Shown in pieces: positions 9,371-17,729 of a stretch of 64,000 bases of DNA. Position 1 is the stretch's first letter. Each line of letters begins with the position of its first letter. Origin of the DNA: an uncultured Pseudomonadales bacterium (GTDB taxonomy: Bacteria; Pseudomonadota; Gammaproteobacteria; Pseudomonadales; Balneatricaceae); NCBI GenBank assembly GCA_943787595.1, contig CALSNA010000004.1:248001-312000 (forward strand), written 5' to 3'. A model generated the notes under the pieces. It did no database searches. It was not told the origin of the DNA and saw only the letters and a program-made list of their open reading frames with translations. The position numbers and the translations under genes are program-made.

Positions 9371-9615
9371 ACACCACTATTAAACAAAAAAGTCGGTTCT
9401 CTGAAACCGGCTTTTGTATCTGAGATCTTGTTTTTGTGAACTTTCAGGCGAATCACGTGTACCGAGCTAATTCCATGTTATTCTGACATTCACTGCACCT
9501 GGCCCTTTCTTTGGCCGATATTATCTACCACCAGCCCTTGGAAGCATACCCATGAAGTGCCTTTGTTACGTTTGTCTAATCCATAAAGATCTATCTAGAT
9601 CTATTCGGCGGCTCA
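9371..9615. repeat. Degenerate direct repeat, copy A
   Basis: About 245 bp resembles 34246-34490 in the same orientation; by eye roughly two thirds of positions agree. Shared blocks include ACCACTATTAAACAAAAAA / CTACCATTAAACAAAAAA, AAACCGG, GTATCTGA, TTTCAGGC, TGACATTCAC, GAAGCATACCCA and GGCTCAG. It begins with a hairpin and ends inside codons of a DNA methyltransferase C-terminus (DLFGGS). Both copies may descend from the same phage or plasmid module. Confidence 0.7.
9385..9415 (+). terminator. Imperfect hairpin terminator in repeat copy A
   Basis: AGTCGGTT and AAACCGGCT can pair across a short loop and are flanked by A- and T-runs. This is the decayed counterpart of the perfect hairpin at 34262-34291. 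Confidence 0.55.
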
Positions 9616-9738
9616 GTTACAACAGGGATTGCTGCTAATAAAACCGACCGTAAAGTGCATTTGATCGAACTCAATCCAAAATATGTCGATGCCATCATGC
9701 GATATTGGCAGTATTACACGCAAGATCAAACAATATGA
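9598..9738 (+). pseudogene. C-terminal fragment of a DNA methyltransferase
   Basis: One frame reads DLFGGSVTTGIAANKTDRKV, HLIELNPKYVDAIMRYWQYY, TQDQTI then TGA. This is the last 47 residues of prophage-type adenine methyltransferases (consensus PFGGSGTT, E.DP.Y.D....RW..yTG). The SAM-binding FGGSGT motif reads FGGSVT. The catalytic part at 1397-1711 is on the same strand, and the 8 kb between them holds the rhamnose operon. Confidence 0.7.
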
Positions 9739-9821
9739 GAAGAAGATAGTGTACTGTTTAATGCCATCCTTGCGTGTGCTTAGGACGATTCTGAATTGGG
9801 TTTAGCCACATATTATTCGGA

Positions 9822-10078
9822 CTAAATATCTGTGCGCTTAAGGTCATGGTAAAGATTCTTATGAGACCCGATTCTCAATAGTTTGAGTGTATCTTCATCC
9901 AAGACACGGCGTGCTAGCAGGTTTACAAATTTCCCATGTAAAACTTGTAAATCTGCATGCCAGACAGATGACCAACCTTGGTTTTTCCGATTTCAGGATG
10001 GTTGGCAATAGCCCGAACAGCTCCATCCAGAGCCACTTTTTGTTGGACACGAAGTTTTTTGACGGTGCGCCTAGACAT
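9822..10078 (-). pseudogene. Broken RelE/ParE-family toxin
   Basis: Starting at the ATG at 10078 the minus strand reads MSRRTVKKLRVQQKVALDGA, VRAIANHPEIGKTKVGHLSG, MQIYKFYMGN. After a frameshift and a small loss it continues LLARRVLDEDTLKLLRIGSH, KNLYHDLKRTDI, ending with TAG at 9822. This matches the RelE/ParE toxins of type II toxin-antitoxin pairs in length and order. The central strand is lost, so it should be inactive. No antitoxin was recognised on either side. Confidence 0.65.
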
Positions 10079-10089
10079 CGGTGTAACAA

Positions 10090-10916
10090 AGATTCGCGTC
10101 AGTCGAATTGCTACTCACTAACCGCTTTTTCCTGATCAGCAATCCTGTGGATTTGAGGTTGATACTCAGTTTGCCTGGGTATCGAACGGTGCTCAATTGA
10201 TTGCTGGGAGGTCACCAACGCACGAGTTAAACATCCATGGCGCCAACCATCCGCGTCACTGAGGCGTATCTCGCATCAGGCTGATCAAGAGTGGTCTGAA
10301 AGCACCTGAATCAGCCGTAAACAGAACTGGTGCCTCTACTAAACAAGAATTCTGCAGGCCTCTGCGCAGACTGTTAGCAACCTTGGGTCCGGCAGTAATA
10401 CTTTCCTGCCTCAAGCCAGAACTGTCGATAAGGTGGTCAAAGCCTAAACCAACAAGGTGCGTCTTGCACAACTCAAAGGCGAGCTGGTCAATTGATCAAA
10501 TAGTTTACATCTGTCCAGCAGAATATCTTACTAACCGAAAGCTTTGCTGAGGGTGTCTCAGGGGAACAGGCAACTGATCTTCTTAGGCAGGATACTGCCA
10601 TCGCCGAGCGTGCGGTGCGTCGACTCTGTGAAGAAAATTTAACCGGTAGAAATACAAGCTGGCAGCACAATAATTTAGCTGATGGGTGTAATTTGGCGGT
10701 AAAAAATCAAGGTTTTGGCCAGATGTCAGGATGCGGAAGCCTTACTTTTTCCATAAACAGCGTGTAGAACAAATGAAACCTTCCAAGCGTAGAGTATATT
10801 ATGATAAAATTTTTAATGATCAATAAAAGGAATCAATTTTTGCCTAAAATTCGCTTAAGTTATTGATTTCCTAACAACAAGTCCTAAATGCCATATGTAT
10901 GTTGAATGCATGGTTT
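10090..10916. other. Unresolved debris, possibly prophage-derived
   Basis: Several short, stop-interrupted plus-strand frames can be read, such as VRLAQLKGELV near 10450-10490 and GEQATDLLRQDTAIAERAVR near 10560-10620. They look like decayed coding sequence, but no family could be named with confidence. The proximity of methyltransferase pieces makes a prophage origin possible. No intact gene is present. Confidence 0.4.
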
Positions 10917-10928
10917 AGCGGTAGCCTG
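10917..10928 (+). promoter_or_regulatory. ops / JUMPstart-like element upstream of the polysaccharide locus
   Basis: AGCGGTAGCCTG differs from the canonical ops sequence GGCGGTAGCGTG at two of twelve positions, and only the first mismatch is at a strongly conserved base. ops sites pause RNA polymerase and recruit RfaH to suppress termination in long surface-polysaccharide operons. The site is on the coding strand ahead of about 22 kb of plus-strand genes whose last intact gene is rfaH. A promoter further upstream could not be fixed. Confidence 0.65.
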
Positions 10929-11088
10929 CCCGAGTTAAATTAGATTATTCCCTGTTTGTCACACCACTTACGTGATGCGTACTGATGGCTTCTGGTTTTA
11001 GCTCCCTCGCTAGTTATTTTGGTATTTTTATTGGCTCTAGAGATTCAACATGATCTGTAGTGCAATAGTCCTTGGTTATTAATTAAAA

Positions 11089-11505
11089 GATTTCTATCGC
11101 CCTGGTGTGGTCGAGTTTAATGAAAAGGGTAAGGTTGTTTCTATCGAAGAAAAGCTGCAAAAGCCCAAAAGTCATTTTGCGGTTGCTGAGCTATACTTCT
11201 ATAATAATGATGTGAAAAATATCGCAAAAATCATTCAGAAATCCAATCGTGGATAACTGGAAATCACCTGTGTCAATAGGGTTTGTTTTCATCGTAACAA
11301 TTTGTATGTAAAGCAACTGAGCCGCAGTTCAACTTGGCTCGATACTGGTATCCAAAACGCCATGTTAGACGTGGCTCAGTTTGTTGAAACTATTGAATCT
11401 CGTCAAGGCTGGCTATCAAATCCAGAACTAACGGAGATAGTTAAATGTTACCTCAAGGGTAATCATCGAGATTACATGCTTAGTTTGCTGGTTTTATCTA
11501 ATTAG
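11089..11505 (+). pseudogene. rmlA: Second rmlA copy, decayed
   Basis: The plus strand encodes FYRPGVVEFNEKGKVVSIEE, then KPKSHFAVAELYFYNNDVKN, LEITCVNRVC, STWLDTGIQNAMLDVAQFVE, TIESRQGW and a short tail. This is the second half of glucose-1-phosphate thymidylyltransferase. The N-terminal nucleotide-binding half is missing, a stop interrupts GELEITD-equivalent sequence (near 11253), and a deletion removes residues before the C-terminus. It lies at the head of the polysaccharide operon, where rmlA (and rmlB) commonly precede fdtA/fdtB. Confidence 0.85.
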
Positions 11506-11567
11506 GATTGCAGATTTACTTTGAAATCTTCTGAAATATTCAATATTCATCATAAATTGTCAAAGCT

Positions 11568-12740
11568 ATGATTCCCTACGGGTGCCAAAATATCTCCCAA
11601 GAAGACATTGATGCAGTTGTGGAGGTGTTACGTTCCGAATTTATAACACAAGGTCCTGTTGTTCCAGAATTCGAGAAGGTCATCGTTAGCTACACGGGTG
11701 CAGCGCATGCAGTTGCCGTAAATAGTGCGACTAGCGCTTTGCATATTTCCTGTCTAGCGCTTGAGGTAGGGCCGGGCGACTTGGTCTGGACTTCGCCAAT
11801 AACCTTTGTTGCAAGTGCTAACTGCGCCCGATACTGTGGCGCTGATGTGGATTTTGTTGATATTGATCCTAGTACTTACAATTTGAGTGTTCCCTGTCTT
11901 GTCGAGAAACTGGAGCAAGCTGAGCGCAATGGCTGCTTACCGAAGGTAGTGATCACTGTGCATTTTTCGGGGCAGTCTTGCGACATGGAAGCTATTCATG
12001 CGCTTTCTATTGAGTATGGCTTTCGTGTCATAGAGGACGCGTCACACGCTATCGGTGGTAGCTATAAAAACGAGAAAGTCGGTAGCTGTCGGTACAGTGA
12101 TATCACTGTGTTCAGTTTTCACCCAGTGAAGATCATAACCACTGGTGAGGGCGGTATGGCAGTTACTAATGACTTGGCATTGGCCAAACGTATGGCCCGG
12201 TTGCGTAGTCATGGTATTACCCGCTATCCGGCCGAAATGACGTGTCAGCCAGACGGCCCTTGGTATTACCAGCAGATTGAACTGGGTTTTAATTACCGTA
12301 TGACAGACATCCAGGCTGCGCTGGGCATTAGCCAGATGCATCGGCTAGACGAGTTTGTCACGCAGCGTCATGCCATTGCCCAGCATTATGAAGAGTTGCT
12401 GCAGGAAATTCCGGTTATCCGGCCTTGGCAGCATCCCGACACTTATTCTGGGTTTCATCTTTACATCATACGGCTACATACCGTTGCGCTTAAAGCCTGT
12501 CATCGAACAATTTTCGAGCGTATGCGCGCCCATGGTATAGGGGTAAACCTGCACTACATACCTGTCTATCGTCAACCCTATTATCAGAAGATGGGTTTTA
12601 GCCAAGATGATTTTCCTGAGGCTGAGCGTTATTACTCTGAGGCTATCACGCTACCCATCTACCCCAGCCTCAATCCACAGCAACAGGGTGAAATAGTCCA
12701 TCGCCTCCTCAATCCTTTGGGTTATCAGACGATTTTTTAA
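11568..12740 (+). CDS. pseC: PseC-like sugar aminotransferase (UDP-4-keto-6-deoxy-N-acetylhexosamine aminotransferase)
   Basis: A 390-residue fold-type I PLP enzyme of the DegT/DnrJ/EryC1/StrS family. The pattern VNSATSALHISCLALEVGPG, TSPITFVASANCARYCGADV, DASHAIGGSYKNEKVG and FSFHPVKIITTGEGGMAVTN closely follows PseC, which aminates the second intermediate of pseudaminic acid synthesis using glutamate. The PLP lysine is Lys188 in HPVK. No pseB, pseH, pseG or pseI is visible, so the substrate here may instead come from another 4-keto sugar, such as a WbpM- or FnlA-type product. It is the first intact gene after the ops-like element, and the next gene starts 7 bp later. Confidence 0.8.
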   Translation: MIPYGCQNISQEDIDAVVEVLRSEFITQGPVVPEFEKVIVSYTGAAHAVAVNSATSALHISCLALEVGPGDLVWTSPITFVASANCARYCGADVDFVDIDPSTYNLSVPCLVEKLEQAERNGCLPKVVITVHFSGQSCDMEAIHALSIEYGFRVIEDASHAIGGSYKNEKVGSCRYSDITVFSFHPVKIITTGEGGMAVTNDLALAKRMARLRSHGITRYPAEMTCQPDGPWYYQQIELGFNYRMTDIQAALGISQMHRLDEFVTQRHAIAQHYEELLQEIPVIRPWQHPDTYSGFHLYIIRLHTVALKACHRTIFERMRAHGIGVNLHYIPVYRQPYYQKMGFSQDDFPEAERYYSEAITLPIYPSLNPQQQGEIVHRLLNPLGYQTIF

Positions 12741-12746
12741 GCTGAG

Positions 12747-13115
12747 ATGACTTATTTCACCATTCTAAATTTACCCACGTTCACAGACCTGCGTGGCTCA
12801 CTCACGGTGCTAGAAGGTGCGCTGCCCTTTGCAGTCGTGCGCAGTTACTGGATCTATGGTGCTGATGGGCAGACCCGTGGTGGACATCGGCATCACCATA
12901 CCTACCAGGCCTTGGTAGCGGTGAGTGGCACCATCACAATCTACATGAATGACGGCGTTGCCACCGACAATGTAGTACTCTACCACCCTGGGCAGTGCCT
13001 GTTGGTGGAGCCCAAGGACTGGCACACCATGACCTTTGGGTCGGGGGCTGTACTTCTGGTCATGTCCTCGCACCACTACGACCGCAGTGAATATATCGAC
13101 GAGCCTTATGCCTGA
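12747..13115 (+). CDS. fdtA: FdtA/QdtA-type dTDP-4-keto-6-deoxyglucose 3,4-ketoisomerase
   Basis: A 122-residue single-domain cupin of the WxcM-like/FdtA family. It has FTDLRGSLTVLEGALPFAVV, RSYWIYGADGQTRGGHRHHH with the active-site histidines, TYQALVAVSGTITIYMNDG, and LLVEPKDWHTMTF. Family members isomerise RmlB's product to the 3-keto sugar for dTDP-Fuc3N (FdtA) or dTDP-Qui3N (QdtA). The sequence alone does not separate the two. It overlaps the following aminotransferase by 8 bp, supporting a two-step module. The substrate must come from the rmlA/rmlB genes at 4.8-7.7 kb if from this window. Confidence 0.85.
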   Translation: MTYFTILNLPTFTDLRGSLTVLEGALPFAVVRSYWIYGADGQTRGGHRHHHTYQALVAVSGTITIYMNDGVATDNVVLYHPGQCLLVEPKDWHTMTFGSGAVLLVMSSHHYDRSEYIDEPYA

Positions 13116-14214
13116 GCCACAGGTCATCGAATACGAAAGCCTAGCGTGTTCCAACCAGGCTTACATGGCAGAACTGGAAGCCGCAGCGGCTCGCGTTATC
13201 CGCAGTGGTTGGTATGTGTTGGGCCAGGAAGTTAGCGCTTTTGAGGCTGAGTTTGCCAGCTATGTCGGTGCTAGGCACTGCATCGGGGTGGCCAGCGGAC
13301 TTGATGCGCTCATTCTGTCTATCGAAGCGCTGGATTTGCCGCGAGGCAGTGATATTTTGGTGGCCTCCAATACCTATATTGCCACTATCCTTGCTATCGT
13401 GCGCGCTGGTCACAAGCCAGTCCTGGTGGAGCCTGAATTAGAAACTTTTAACATGGATCCGGGTCGTCTGCCGCAGGCCATGACTGGCAACACTCGTGCC
13501 ATCTGCGTTACCCACCTGTTCGGTAAGGCCTGCCGCATGGATGCCATCGGTACCTTTGTGTGCGCACATGGCCTGAAGGTGCTGGAAGACTGCGCCCAGT
13601 CTCACGGCGCACGCCTTGGGGCTCAGATTACGGGCACTTTTGGCGATGCTGGCTGTTTCAGTTTCTACCCGACCAAGAACCTCGGTGCCATTGGCGATGC
13701 TGGTGCCATCGTCACTGATGACGATGGCTTGGCTGAACGCCTGCGTCACACGCGTAACTACGGCTCGAAGCAGAAATACGTCAACCGTTACGTCGGCATC
13801 AACTCGCGCCTGGATGAGCTGCAGGGGGCCATGCTGCGCGTCAAGCTGCGCCACCTGGATGCCATGACGGCATACAAGCGGGCGTTGGCTGAGGTCTATT
13901 TTGCAAGCTTGCCGGCATGGGTGGTTAAGCCGGTGCGCCGGCCGGATGAGTACGATGTGTTTCACATCTACGGCATTCGTCATCCACGCCGTGATGCGTT
14001 GCGCCAGCATCTGCTAGATCATGGCGTCAAGACTGAGATTCACTACCCCATCCCTCCACACCGGCAAGATGCCATGTGTGGAATCCTCGCGGGCAGCTAT
14101 CCCGTTGCTGAGGAACTGCATGCTACCGAGTTAAGTTTGCCAATATCTATTGGGAACGGTGTGGACGAAGTGCGTCGTGTAGCTAAGGTGGTTTCTATGT
14201 TTTCTACAGACTAG
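13108..14214 (+). CDS. fdtB: dTDP-3-amino-3,6-dideoxyhexose aminotransferase (FdtB/QdtB-type)
   Basis: A DegT/DnrJ/EryC1/StrS aminotransferase of 368 residues counted from the ATG at 13108, which overlaps the fdtA stop; an in-frame start at 13036 would extend far into fdtA and is unlikely. GVASGLDALILSIEALDL, VASNTYIATILAIVRAGHKP, EDCAQSHGARLG, and CFSFYPTKNLGAIGDAGAIV with the PLP lysine (Lys190) match FdtB, QdtB and TylB-like enzymes acting at C3. It would convert the FdtA product to dTDP-Fuc3N or Qui3N using glutamate. An FdtC/QdtC acetyltransferase is absent; the decayed stretch just downstream may have held another sugar gene. Confidence 0.88.
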   Translation: MPEPQVIEYESLACSNQAYMAELEAAAARVIRSGWYVLGQEVSAFEAEFASYVGARHCIGVASGLDALILSIEALDLPRGSDILVASNTYIATILAIVRAGHKPVLVEPELETFNMDPGRLPQAMTGNTRAICVTHLFGKACRMDAIGTFVCAHGLKVLEDCAQSHGARLGAQITGTFGDAGCFSFYPTKNLGAIGDAGAIVTDDDGLAERLRHTRNYGSKQKYVNRYVGINSRLDELQGAMLRVKLRHLDAMTAYKRALAEVYFASLPAWVVKPVRRPDEYDVFHIYGIRHPRRDALRQHLLDHGVKTEIHYPIPPHRQDAMCGILAGSYPVAEELHATELSLPISIGNGVDEVRRVAKVVSMFSTD

Positions 14215-14956
14215 AGGATTGATTTACCACTTTAGATCGAGAATATTTGCTCAAAATATAAGCAGAATGATCTGGTCACGAAAGGTGAGATGTATCATGA
14301 GTTTTTTAATTGATCAGCCAAGATTTTGTCGCCGTATTTTGGAGGAGAACGACATGTTGCGAGCTTATGTGAATTAGCTGAGCAATCTGGTTGTGAATCG
14401 TTATTTATAAATCTGACATGCTGTTCAGAATCTTGCCCCGTATAAAGAAATTTTTCGGAATTTCCCTAAGAAAAGCCAATACTCACATTGGGAATATGAA
14501 GCTTGAGTTCTTCAATAAGGTTTATTTTCTTAGGTAAATAAGTCTGTTTTATTGGTGACAAAAGGGACCCATATACCACAGCTTATTCAAGCGTTTAAAT
14601 TGACTTCCTATGCGAGCAGTATTTCGCGCGTAAGGGATTTCGAAAGCCATTTAATTTGTCGTTCCCATCCAGGCGACATGATCGATGTGATACGGCAGTC
14701 TAAAGTGGGTGATAGAGCTGATGGCTGAATCTGAGAGCAATCAATCTATAGATGAAATGAACAAACCTTTGCTAGTGCATTTTGGGTGGCTGGATCGCGA
14801 TTGGCACGACGACGCAGAACAGACACTCGAGGCCCCTATACACTATAAATGCGTGTGGCACAGCATGGATTACATCACTTGCCTGGCGAAGCATTGCGGC
14901 TATTGCATGGGTGTTGATGCGGTTGAGGCATTTATAATAGTAAGAGTTCTCAGTTA
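14215..14956 (+). pseudogene. Unrecognised decayed coding region
   Basis: Short plus-strand frames, including SVLLVTKGTHIPQLIQAFKL near 14540 and KPLLVHFGWLDRDWHDDAEQ near 14765, look like real protein remnants interrupted by stops. The last, 14709-14957, is open for 82 codons and overlaps the start of the next gene, but resembles nothing I can name. It probably represents one gene of the same polysaccharide locus lost by mutation. Confidence 0.4.
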
Positions 14957-17278
14957 ATGATGCAATCAATTAAGTTCCTCGCCAAATACTTTCTGCGAGG
15001 AAGATATTTCAGCCTGAACCAGCTTGATCGCAAGCTGGAAAAATACATCGATTATGACAACGGGTACTTTGTCGAGCTAGGCGCTAATGATGGTGTGACC
15101 CAATCTAACAGCTTGTATTTTGAGAAGTACCGAAACTGGCGCGGCCTGCTGGTCGAGCCCGCGCCACAGAACTATCTCAAATGCCGGCAAAACCGGTCGG
15201 TACTAGACAGCATCTATTGTGCCGCCTGTGTATCGTTCGACTATCCGCAAGAATTTGTGCGGATTGCTTATTCCAACCTGATGTCTACACCTGTTAGCCT
15301 GGAATCGGATATTCAGGACCCGCGTGCACATGCACAGTTGGGTGACCGCTTTTTGGGCAATGGCGAAACTGTATTTGAGTTTGGCGCCGTGGCGCGTACG
15401 CTCAATTCCTTGCTGCTCGAAGCGGAGTCACCCAGCGTGATCGATTTCCTTTCGCTGGATGTCGAGGGCGCGGAACTGGAGGTGCTCAAAGGCGTGGACC
15501 ACCAGGCATTTCGTTTCAAGTACCTTCTTGTCGAATGCCGAAATTTCCCCCGTCTGAGTTCGTATCTGACATTGCATGGATATCGGTTTGTCGAGCCACT
15601 TTCGAGTCATGACTATCTATTCGCCGCAGAGGAGTATTCCCAACTGCCGGTAGTGGCTAATAAACGTGAAAACATGCTCCAAAAGCTGAGGTGCCTGTTT
15701 TCACGTTATCCTAAAGAATCCGGGGTGCATCCTGCTGTATTTTCCGGCATAGTAACTAATCATCGGCAATGTCCTAAAGGCAGCATTGGCACTTTGGCTT
15801 TCCAGTCTGTTCCTGACAAGTTCTATTTCCTGCTGTTCGGTGCCATTCGCACGCAGCTGCAGGCTGGCTTGTGTGGGCCCGCAGAACTGGTGGTGGTAAG
15901 GGCCATCAGTGGATCAGTTGGTACTAGTCCACTGGCGGAACTGAAGCGCTTAGCACCGGTGGCTTATCTGTGGAGCAATCCCTGGGTGCGAGCCTATGGC
16001 GCCCTCATCGATGGTGTGGCCTACCGGTGCGCTACGTGGACGCATCCATTCAGCGATCTGGCAGACTGGATCAAGTCTGGGCTCCTTTGGCGCCAGTTGC
16101 AACAGCAAGGCAAAGACTACTCGCTGCTCATTGATGGTATCGAGGTGGCTGATCTGGTCATTGATTCTTATCTGCGCTTCAAGCCTTCGCCCGAGTTCGA
16201 TGTGTCGGACCCGTTTGTACAACGGTTGGTGTGGCAGGCCTTGCGTGATGTCCAGAAGGCACAGACCTATTTTGGCCGAGTCAAACCACGCCTGTACCTG
16301 ACCCCCTACACTACTTATCTGGAACATGGTATTCCGGTGCGTGCTGCTTTGCTTCATGGCGTGGATGTCTGGTCCTTTGGAAACCTGAACTGCTTTGGCA
16401 AGCTGCTGTCGCTCGGCGATAACTATCACACTCAGGACTTTTCTAGCTACAGGACTGGGTTCGAAGCACTAGATCGGCAGGAGGAGCGGTTGCAGCAGGC
16501 GCGTGAGCATCTGGAAAACCGTATGTCAGGTGGGATCGATGCCGCTACCAGCTACATGCGCCAATCGGCCTACGCCCAATCTGGCGCGGAGTTGCCTGCG
16601 GGGCTGGACGGGGCCGTGGTGATATTCCTGCATGATTTCTACGATAGCCCACACGGTTACCCAGAACTGGTTTTCCATGACTTCTGGTGCTGGATTTGCT
16701 TCACGGTCGAGGTGCTACAGAAATCAGACGTCACTTTCTTCCTCAAGCCGCACCCGAACCAAATCGCCCTGAGTGATTCAGCACTGGGACGGTTGCGAGA
16801 AAAATATCCGGACTTGAAATGGCTCCCGGCGGCAGCCAACAATGTGAAGCTGGCTCAGGCCGGCATCAGTTGCGGTGTTACTGTTTATGGTACGGTGGCG
16901 CATGAACTGGCGTACTTGGGTGTGCCCAGCATTGGTTGTGCGCGCCACCCGCATCATACGTTTGATTTCTGTCGTACTGCGCACACGCGGGAAGAGTACC
17001 AAGGTATGCTAAAGACGCATGCCACTTTACCAGTGCAGCGGCAAGAAGGCCAGCGCCAGGCGCTGGCCTTCTATTACATGCATAACCTGCATGGATCAGT
17101 TGATGAACGGGAGTTGCAGCAGGCATTTGCTGAATTATGGCGGGTCTGCAATGTGGGAGTAGCCACTGAAGACATGGTGATGCAGGCTTTCCTGGCGTTG
17201 GTTAACCTGCCAGCCTTTGATTGCTTTGTCACGTCAATGGCAAGCAGCCGCAAGGGATTATCAGAACACATGCCGTGA
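14957..17278 (+). CDS. FkbM-family methyltransferase fused to a GT-B-like glycosyltransferase domain
   Basis: A 773-residue two-domain protein. Residues about 30-240 form an FkbM-type SAM methyltransferase: GYFVELGANDGVTQSNSLYF (motif I), WRGLLVEPAPQNY, FLSLDVEGAELEVLKGVD, YLLVECRN. The remaining 500 residues are unrelated to FkbM. Their later part (VVIFLHDFYDSPHGYPELVF, VTFFLKPHPNQIA, GVTVYGTVAHELAYLGVPSI) follows the nucleotide-sugar-binding half of capsule-type GT-B transferases such as KpsS- or CDP-glycerol-transferase-like proteins. The middle, around residues 260-480, is unrecognised. It probably adds and O-methylates a sugar on a growing or terminal residue. No damage is seen. Confidence 0.75.
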   Translation: MMQSIKFLAKYFLRGRYFSLNQLDRKLEKYIDYDNGYFVELGANDGVTQSNSLYFEKYRNWRGLLVEPAPQNYLKCRQNRSVLDSIYCAACVSFDYPQEFVRIAYSNLMSTPVSLESDIQDPRAHAQLGDRFLGNGETVFEFGAVARTLNSLLLEAESPSVIDFLSLDVEGAELEVLKGVDHQAFRFKYLLVECRNFPRLSSYLTLHGYRFVEPLSSHDYLFAAEEYSQLPVVANKRENMLQKLRCLFSRYPKESGVHPAVFSGIVTNHRQCPKGSIGTLAFQSVPDKFYFLLFGAIRTQLQAGLCGPAELVVVRAISGSVGTSPLAELKRLAPVAYLWSNPWVRAYGALIDGVAYRCATWTHPFSDLADWIKSGLLWRQLQQQGKDYSLLIDGIEVADLVIDSYLRFKPSPEFDVSDPFVQRLVWQALRDVQKAQTYFGRVKPRLYLTPYTTYLEHGIPVRAALLHGVDVWSFGNLNCFGKLLSLGDNYHTQDFSSYRTGFEALDRQEERLQQAREHLENRMSGGIDAATSYMRQSAYAQSGAELPAGLDGAVVIFLHDFYDSPHGYPELVFHDFWCWICFTVEVLQKSDVTFFLKPHPNQIALSDSALGRLREKYPDLKWLPAAANNVKLAQAGISCGVTVYGTVAHELAYLGVPSIGCARHPHHTFDFCRTAHTREEYQGMLKTHATLPVQRQEGQRQALAFYYMHNLHGSVDERELQQAFAELWRVCNVGVATEDMVMQAFLALVNLPAFDCFVTSMASSRKGLSEHMP

Positions 17279-17729
17279 GGTGTAAATTGGGTATGGTCAA
17301 TGCATGAATAATACTGCTGACGCACTTGTTGGTCATGCTTGTATCTTTCCTGCTGCTGTATGTGATGATCTGCAATCAGGCGCCGGCTCAAGTACTGATG
17401 CTGGTCGTTGCAACATCTCTTATCCTTGGGTTAGTTCACCCCTTTTATTCAGGCACCTGAACATGTTTTCGGCGATATAGTATAGTGATGTGCTGTTATC
17501 ATCGTCTTCCAAACACAGGTTTTCTGGAATACATCAAGGAGGCGCATTGTGTGGTGCGGAGCTACCTCTCCTTGGCACGGTTGTAGTTACTGTGTGTGGA
17601 GCTGTTATTAGCCTGGTATTTCCACTTGTGCCCGCTGGCGGAATAACACTTGTCAGCGTAGGATATAAGCTCTGGTGGATACTCTTGCCGAGGGCTTGTA
17701 GCAATATTTGATGGCACCCTGGGTAGGTA
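17279..17729 (+). pseudogene. Probable remnant of a multi-pass membrane protein
   Basis: A plus-strand frame near 17312-17459 encodes the hydrophobic LLTHLLVMLVSFLLLYVMIC and QVLMLVVATSLILGLVHPFY, ending in a stop. Another hydrophobic stretch, LLGTVVVTVCGAVISLVFPL, lies at 17570-17640 in a different frame. In a polysaccharide locus this could be what remains of a Wzy polymerase or Wzx flippase. That identity is a guess from hydrophobicity and position only. Confidence 0.4.

Noticed and set aside
9254-9439. 61-codon plus-strand frame
   Set aside because: It crosses the hairpin and repeat copy A and resembles no protein.
13036-13107. Longer start for the FdtB-like aminotransferase
   Set aside because: It would overlap fdtA by 80 bp; ATG 13108 gives the usual length and a short coupling overlap.
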